A stretch of 21,573 nucleotides of DNA from Euprymna scolopes (Eukaryota; Mollusca; Cephalopoda; Sepiida; Sepiolidae): NCBI GenBank assembly GCA_024364805.1, contig CM044489.1:23963737-23985309 (forward strand). Direction: 5' to 3'. The notes below the pieces were generated by a model. That model did no database searches. It was not told the DNA's origin and saw only the letters and a list, made by a program, of their open reading frames with translations. Shown here in pieces: positions 19,213 to 21,573 of this stretch. A program made the translations under genes and the position numbers. Positions within the stretch are counted from its first letter, which is position 1; each line of letters opens with the position of its first letter.

Positions 19213-19296
19213 TTGATGGTCATCACGATTTAATAATTGCAAAGCATTGCAAAAATCATGCGAGATTAAACCGGCGCCACAAATTCCCCAACGCAT
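19213..19296 (-). CDS. DHDH: DHDH coding exon 1 (residues 1-28)
   Basis: First coding exon of a trans-1,2-dihydrobenzene-1,2-diol dehydrogenase, a cytosolic NADP-dependent oxidoreductase of the Gfo/Idh/MocA family that oxidises trans-dihydrodiols (D-xylose is also a known substrate). It encodes MRWGICGAGLISHDF and continues to DDHQ, closely matching the human N-terminus, which opens MALRWG and keeps GLIS and then HQ. GICGAG is the Rossmann dinucleotide-binding turn. The exon ends CAA|GTAAGT, a strong donor in phase 0. I chose the ATG at 19296 because it aligns with the family start. The same frame is open upstream to an ATG at 19401, which would add 35 residues resembling no family sequence, so that stretch is probably 5' UTR. 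A CCAAT box lies on the coding strand at 19414-19418. The only gene-sized neighbour upstream is a MITE beginning 151 bp away. Confidence 0.9.
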
Positions 19297-19447
19297 TTTG
19301 TTGTCGTGGTTGTTTTGACGAGCGCAACAACAATGAAAAGAGATTAGAAACTTCGGCAATTTTCGGAAGTATAAATCGGGGTTCCTTGCGTTTAACGACA
19401 ACCAAGAACAAAAATTGGTTGCAAAAATAGATATAAAAAAATTGCTA
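19297..19447 (-). promoter_or_regulatory. DHDH 5' UTR and proximal promoter
   Basis: This 151-bp gap between the DHDH start codon and the end of the upstream MITE should hold the transcription start. Reading toward the gene there is a CCAAT box (AACCAATTT, core at 19414-19418), then an AT-rich stretch, then a leader with several CpGs. No canonical TATAAA is visible in the right orientation. The short distance means most of the proximal promoter lies either here or inside the MITE. Assignment rests on position and the CCAAT motif only. Confidence 0.4.
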
Positions 19448-19867
19448 CTTGTACAGTTTAATCAAGACATTAAAAAATGAAAAGATCGGAAAAAGGTTAT
19501 ATTGTACGTGTTCGTTATGGAACGAAGTTCTCCGAAAAAAAAATTTCACTTAATTTCATCAAGTAGTTTTTTTTTGTTTTTTTTTACAGCGAAAACACAA
19601 TTTGTTATGATACCGAGCAAAAGGTTCGGAGTCTCAGCGCTTTACATGGAGTTATCTCCCCGTGGCGTGTTTAACAAATTCCATAATGGCTGACTTCAAC
19701 GCGTTGTCATAAAAAAGTGTTTTTCCGTTGTAAAAAAAAAACAAAAAAACTACTCGATCAAATTAAATGAAATTTTTTTTCAGAAATCTTCAGCCCAAAA
19801 CGGATACATACAATATAACCTTTCTTCGATATTTTCATTTTTTAATGTCTTGATTAAACTGTACAAG
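19448..19867. mobile_element. 420-bp foldback MITE just upstream of DHDH
   Basis: Arms of about 160 bp (19448-19606 and 19707-19867) are inverted copies. Both begin CTTGTACAGTTTAATCAAGA, then CATTAAAAAATGAAAA, GGTTATATTGTA, ATTTCA, AGTAGTTTTTTT and ACAGCG-AAAACAC or ACAACGGAAAAACAC. Flanking TA on both sides (19446-19447 and 19868-19869) fits a TA target duplication as made by Tc1/mariner-type transposases. The ~100-bp loop (19607-19706) is richer in GC and CpG than the arms and has no recognised motif. It could fold into a long hairpin if transcribed. Confidence 0.8.
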
Positions 19868-20096
19868 TACCAAAACTTGATTAAGAATGTCATTTAAAAA
19901 CTCTTAAATAATATATTTAAAAATATATATATCTTTAAAAAAATAAATAATTTAAACTTTTTACATATTACAAATCAAATCACTAAGTGATTTTATGAGG
20001 TGATATTTTTTCTCTTCCTTAACCACACAAAATAATGACACTGATCTTTATTTAAAAACAAATTATTACAACTTTAAATCATAATTTATAAAGTTT

Positions 20097-20121
20097 TGTT
20101 GTTGTTGTTGTTGTTGTTGTT
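20097..20121 (+). repeat. (GTT)n microsatellite
   Basis: Eight uninterrupted GTT units, next to the dispersed repeat at 20156. Confidence 0.85.
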
Positions 20122-20155
20122 AGAAAAATAAATTAAATAAACGTAGGTAAGTTTT

Positions 20156-20313
20156 ATGCCAGCAGTATATTTGATGCGCGCCTCTGACCGCCAGTGTCCG
20201 CCACCAATTACAAGGATTTGATGTGTATGTAAGTATGGGAAAATATACAAAAAGGTGACATGCCGTCCACGCTAAAAAACACTGGAAAGCTGTAATACTG
20301 GAGATACTTTTGC
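20156..20313. repeat. Dispersed repeat, second copy
   Basis: Homologous to 14911-15057 (see that entry). This copy keeps more CpGs (GCGCGCCTCTGACCGCC), suggesting it is younger or less methylated. Confidence 0.5.
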
Positions 20314-20389
20314 AACAAGTACTGTGGAGAAAATTCACATAAGAAATAGATCCTAAAGGACATGAAATTCGCAACGCTATGACACTTAC

Positions 20390-20425
20390 CTTGAATGAAT
20401 TTCTAGATTCTGTGGGTGATTCCAT
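20390..20425 (-). other. Possible short first coding exon with donor
   Basis: ATGG start followed by MESPTESRNSFK and then AAG|GTAAGTG, a near-perfect splice donor, on the minus strand about 1.1 kb upstream of DHDH exon 1. No splice acceptor with a pyrimidine tract was seen close to DHDH exon 1, and no partner exon was identified. It may be chance. Confidence 0.2.
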
Positions 20426-20648
20426 AAGTGATGCGCTTTTGTAGAGACCACTCCAAGTAATTTGTAGCGACCACTAGATATGTCCGGAAAAAATCCCCGG
20501 CAGGAACATTTCATAGCGATCACCATTTTCAATGCCCACACTTACGAAGAACGCGTCGGTACATGATGTCATGATGCGACCACACGCATACATAAAACAA
20601 AAGCAACTATGTTACATTTCCTCACATAGAAATACTGTAAACAGGCTA

Positions 20649-20676
20649 GAACGTTCGAGAACATCTGTATATAAAG
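20649..20676 (+). promoter_or_regulatory. Heat-shock element followed by TATA box
   Basis: GAACGTTCGAGAAC (20649-20662) is three perfect alternating nGAAn/nTTCn units, the HSF1 trimer site, and the next unit (TCT) is a near match. TATATAAAG follows at 20668-20676. This order and spacing is that of heat-shock gene core promoters, reading rightward. No recognisable coding sequence follows within the remaining 900 bp, so the target, if any, is unknown. Confidence 0.45.
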
Positions 20677-20699
20677 ATTTGCCCTCGAAAAATCAAATC

Positions 20700-21573
20700 C
20701 ATTTTTCTCTCGATTTCCCCAAAAATGGGTATGTTCTAAATAACTCTGTCACTGGGAGACATTAAAATCCCCCGTCCTGAATTTATGTGTTATGCATATG
20801 AACCTTAATTCTCATCATAAAAAATTACCACGTTGAATGAGAATTTAATTCTCCTTTTAGATAATTTTATTTCAAACTACTATTATTGCGATATGAACAC
20901 GCACATACACACGCACTTGCTATGGGTTTTTTTCCCCCAGAAAATAGCCACATTAACTTCAAGCCACGCGTGACACTCTGATTATAAAAATTCGTAATTT
21001 TAAACCTTGTGCTGTTCTCACAAAAATTCTCATTTCTCTGATCCTTCAATATGGACACTCTACACAAGAAAACAATTATGTTTGAATACTTTAAACTAAT
21101 ATTCTCTCACCATAAATAGCTATTATTCATTTTATATAAATTCATCATGCGACCTCGACGCTCCACACAACCTACTCACGGTTCTCATAAAATTTCTCAT
21201 TACATGTTTTGTAAAAGAAAAAAGGAAAAAAAAATGGTGGATCACTTTAAAAAAAATTAACACGTGAGCTGAAACAAAAATGTTACAAAAAAGAAACGAA
21301 CAGATTCTGATAGGAAGAAAAGAAAAAAGATCAAAACTAATCGTTCTTTTCCAGTCATGTAATACATCACTAAATCAACAATGCACATCCACGGACTGCC
21401 TTACAAACTAGTGACACTGGTTTCAATAAAGTAACGATTTCTGCCAATAATCCCTCAAAAATCGAAAATTAAACCAAACACAGTTTCCCTACGAATTGGA
21501 CCTCGACTGCAGCAAATTAGCACCACATGCATGGTCTATGACCTTCACCTTCACCGAGGTGCACGACTTATAT
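20700..21573. other. Interval without recognised gene or repeat
   Basis: AT-rich, with short frames only. A TTTTTTTCCCCCAG string on the plus strand (about 20926-20940) looks like a splice acceptor, but the frame after it is not protein-like. Near the end, AGGTGAAGGTCA (minus strand, about 21540-21551) resembles a nuclear-receptor half-site pair; nothing supports its use. Confidence 0.4.

Noticed and set aside
19060-19401. 113-codon minus-strand frame as a single-exon gene
   Set aside because: Only 19213-19296 is conserved; the frame runs on into intron 1 past a strong GTAAGT donor, and the N-terminal extension has no family match.
20120-20425. 101-codon minus-strand frame
   Set aside because: It runs across a dispersed non-coding repeat (20156-20313) and has no recognisable domain.
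20532-20765. 77-codon plus-strand frame as the gene driven by the heat-shock element
   Set aside because: The frame begins upstream of the HSE/TATA and spans it, so it cannot be that promoter's product, and it has no recognisable domain.

Overview
The window is eukaryotic nuclear DNA from an invertebrate animal. It is AT-rich, with spliceosomal GT-AG introns several kilobases long, many A/T homopolymers, GA/GT/CA/GTT microsatellites, and degenerate copies of LINEs, SINE-like repeats, foldback MITEs, DNA transposons and one Gypsy-type LTR retrotransposon. The mix would suit a mollusc or similar marine invertebrate, but nothing seen fixes the phylum.

The only host gene I can support is the 5' part of a trans-1,2-dihydrobenzene-1,2-diol dehydrogenase (DHDH, Gfo/Idh/MocA family) on the minus strand. 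Coding exon 1 is at 19213-19296, exon 2 at 14481-14592 and exon 3 at 8255-8418. Their splice sites and phases agree, giving the first 120 codons of a protein that is about 334 residues in human. The exon encoding the next conserved block (the WTRFFP region in human DHDH) was not found, so intron 3 probably runs past position 1 and the gene is incomplete here.

Layout, low to high coordinate. 1-690: broken mariner/Tc1-type transposase. 1380-2512: element with ~80-bp terminal inverted repeats holding a Merlin (ISXO2/IS1595-like) transposase fragment. 2580-3040: two copies of a short stem-loop repeat. 3709-4694: short inverted-repeat element split by a LINE 3' end. 4857-5325: foldback MITE. 5553-5751: duplicated repeat. 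6687-7800: minus-strand LINE carrying a nested insertion. 8255-8418: DHDH exon 3. 8473-8826: MITE. 9160-9446: repeat with a 5S rRNA-like head. 9565-13713: old Gypsy-type LTR element with a LINE tail inserted in it. 13780-14300: B-box-bearing repeat, second LINE type, stem-loop repeat. 14481-14592: DHDH exon 2. 15340-16000: third LINE copy. 16296-16380: U2 snRNA-like sequence. 16488-18483: nest of inverted-repeat elements and ~235-bp repeats. 18586-18720: small MITE. 19213-19296: DHDH exon 1. 19448-19867: foldback MITE about 150 bp upstream of the start codon. 20156-20676: repeat copy and a heat-shock-element/TATA arrangement. 20700-21573: nothing recognised.

I found no new multi-gene system. 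The points most worth checking are the 5S-headed repeat, the U2-like sequence, the three-layer nest in intron 1, the MITE abutting the DHDH promoter, and the isolated heat-shock-type promoter.
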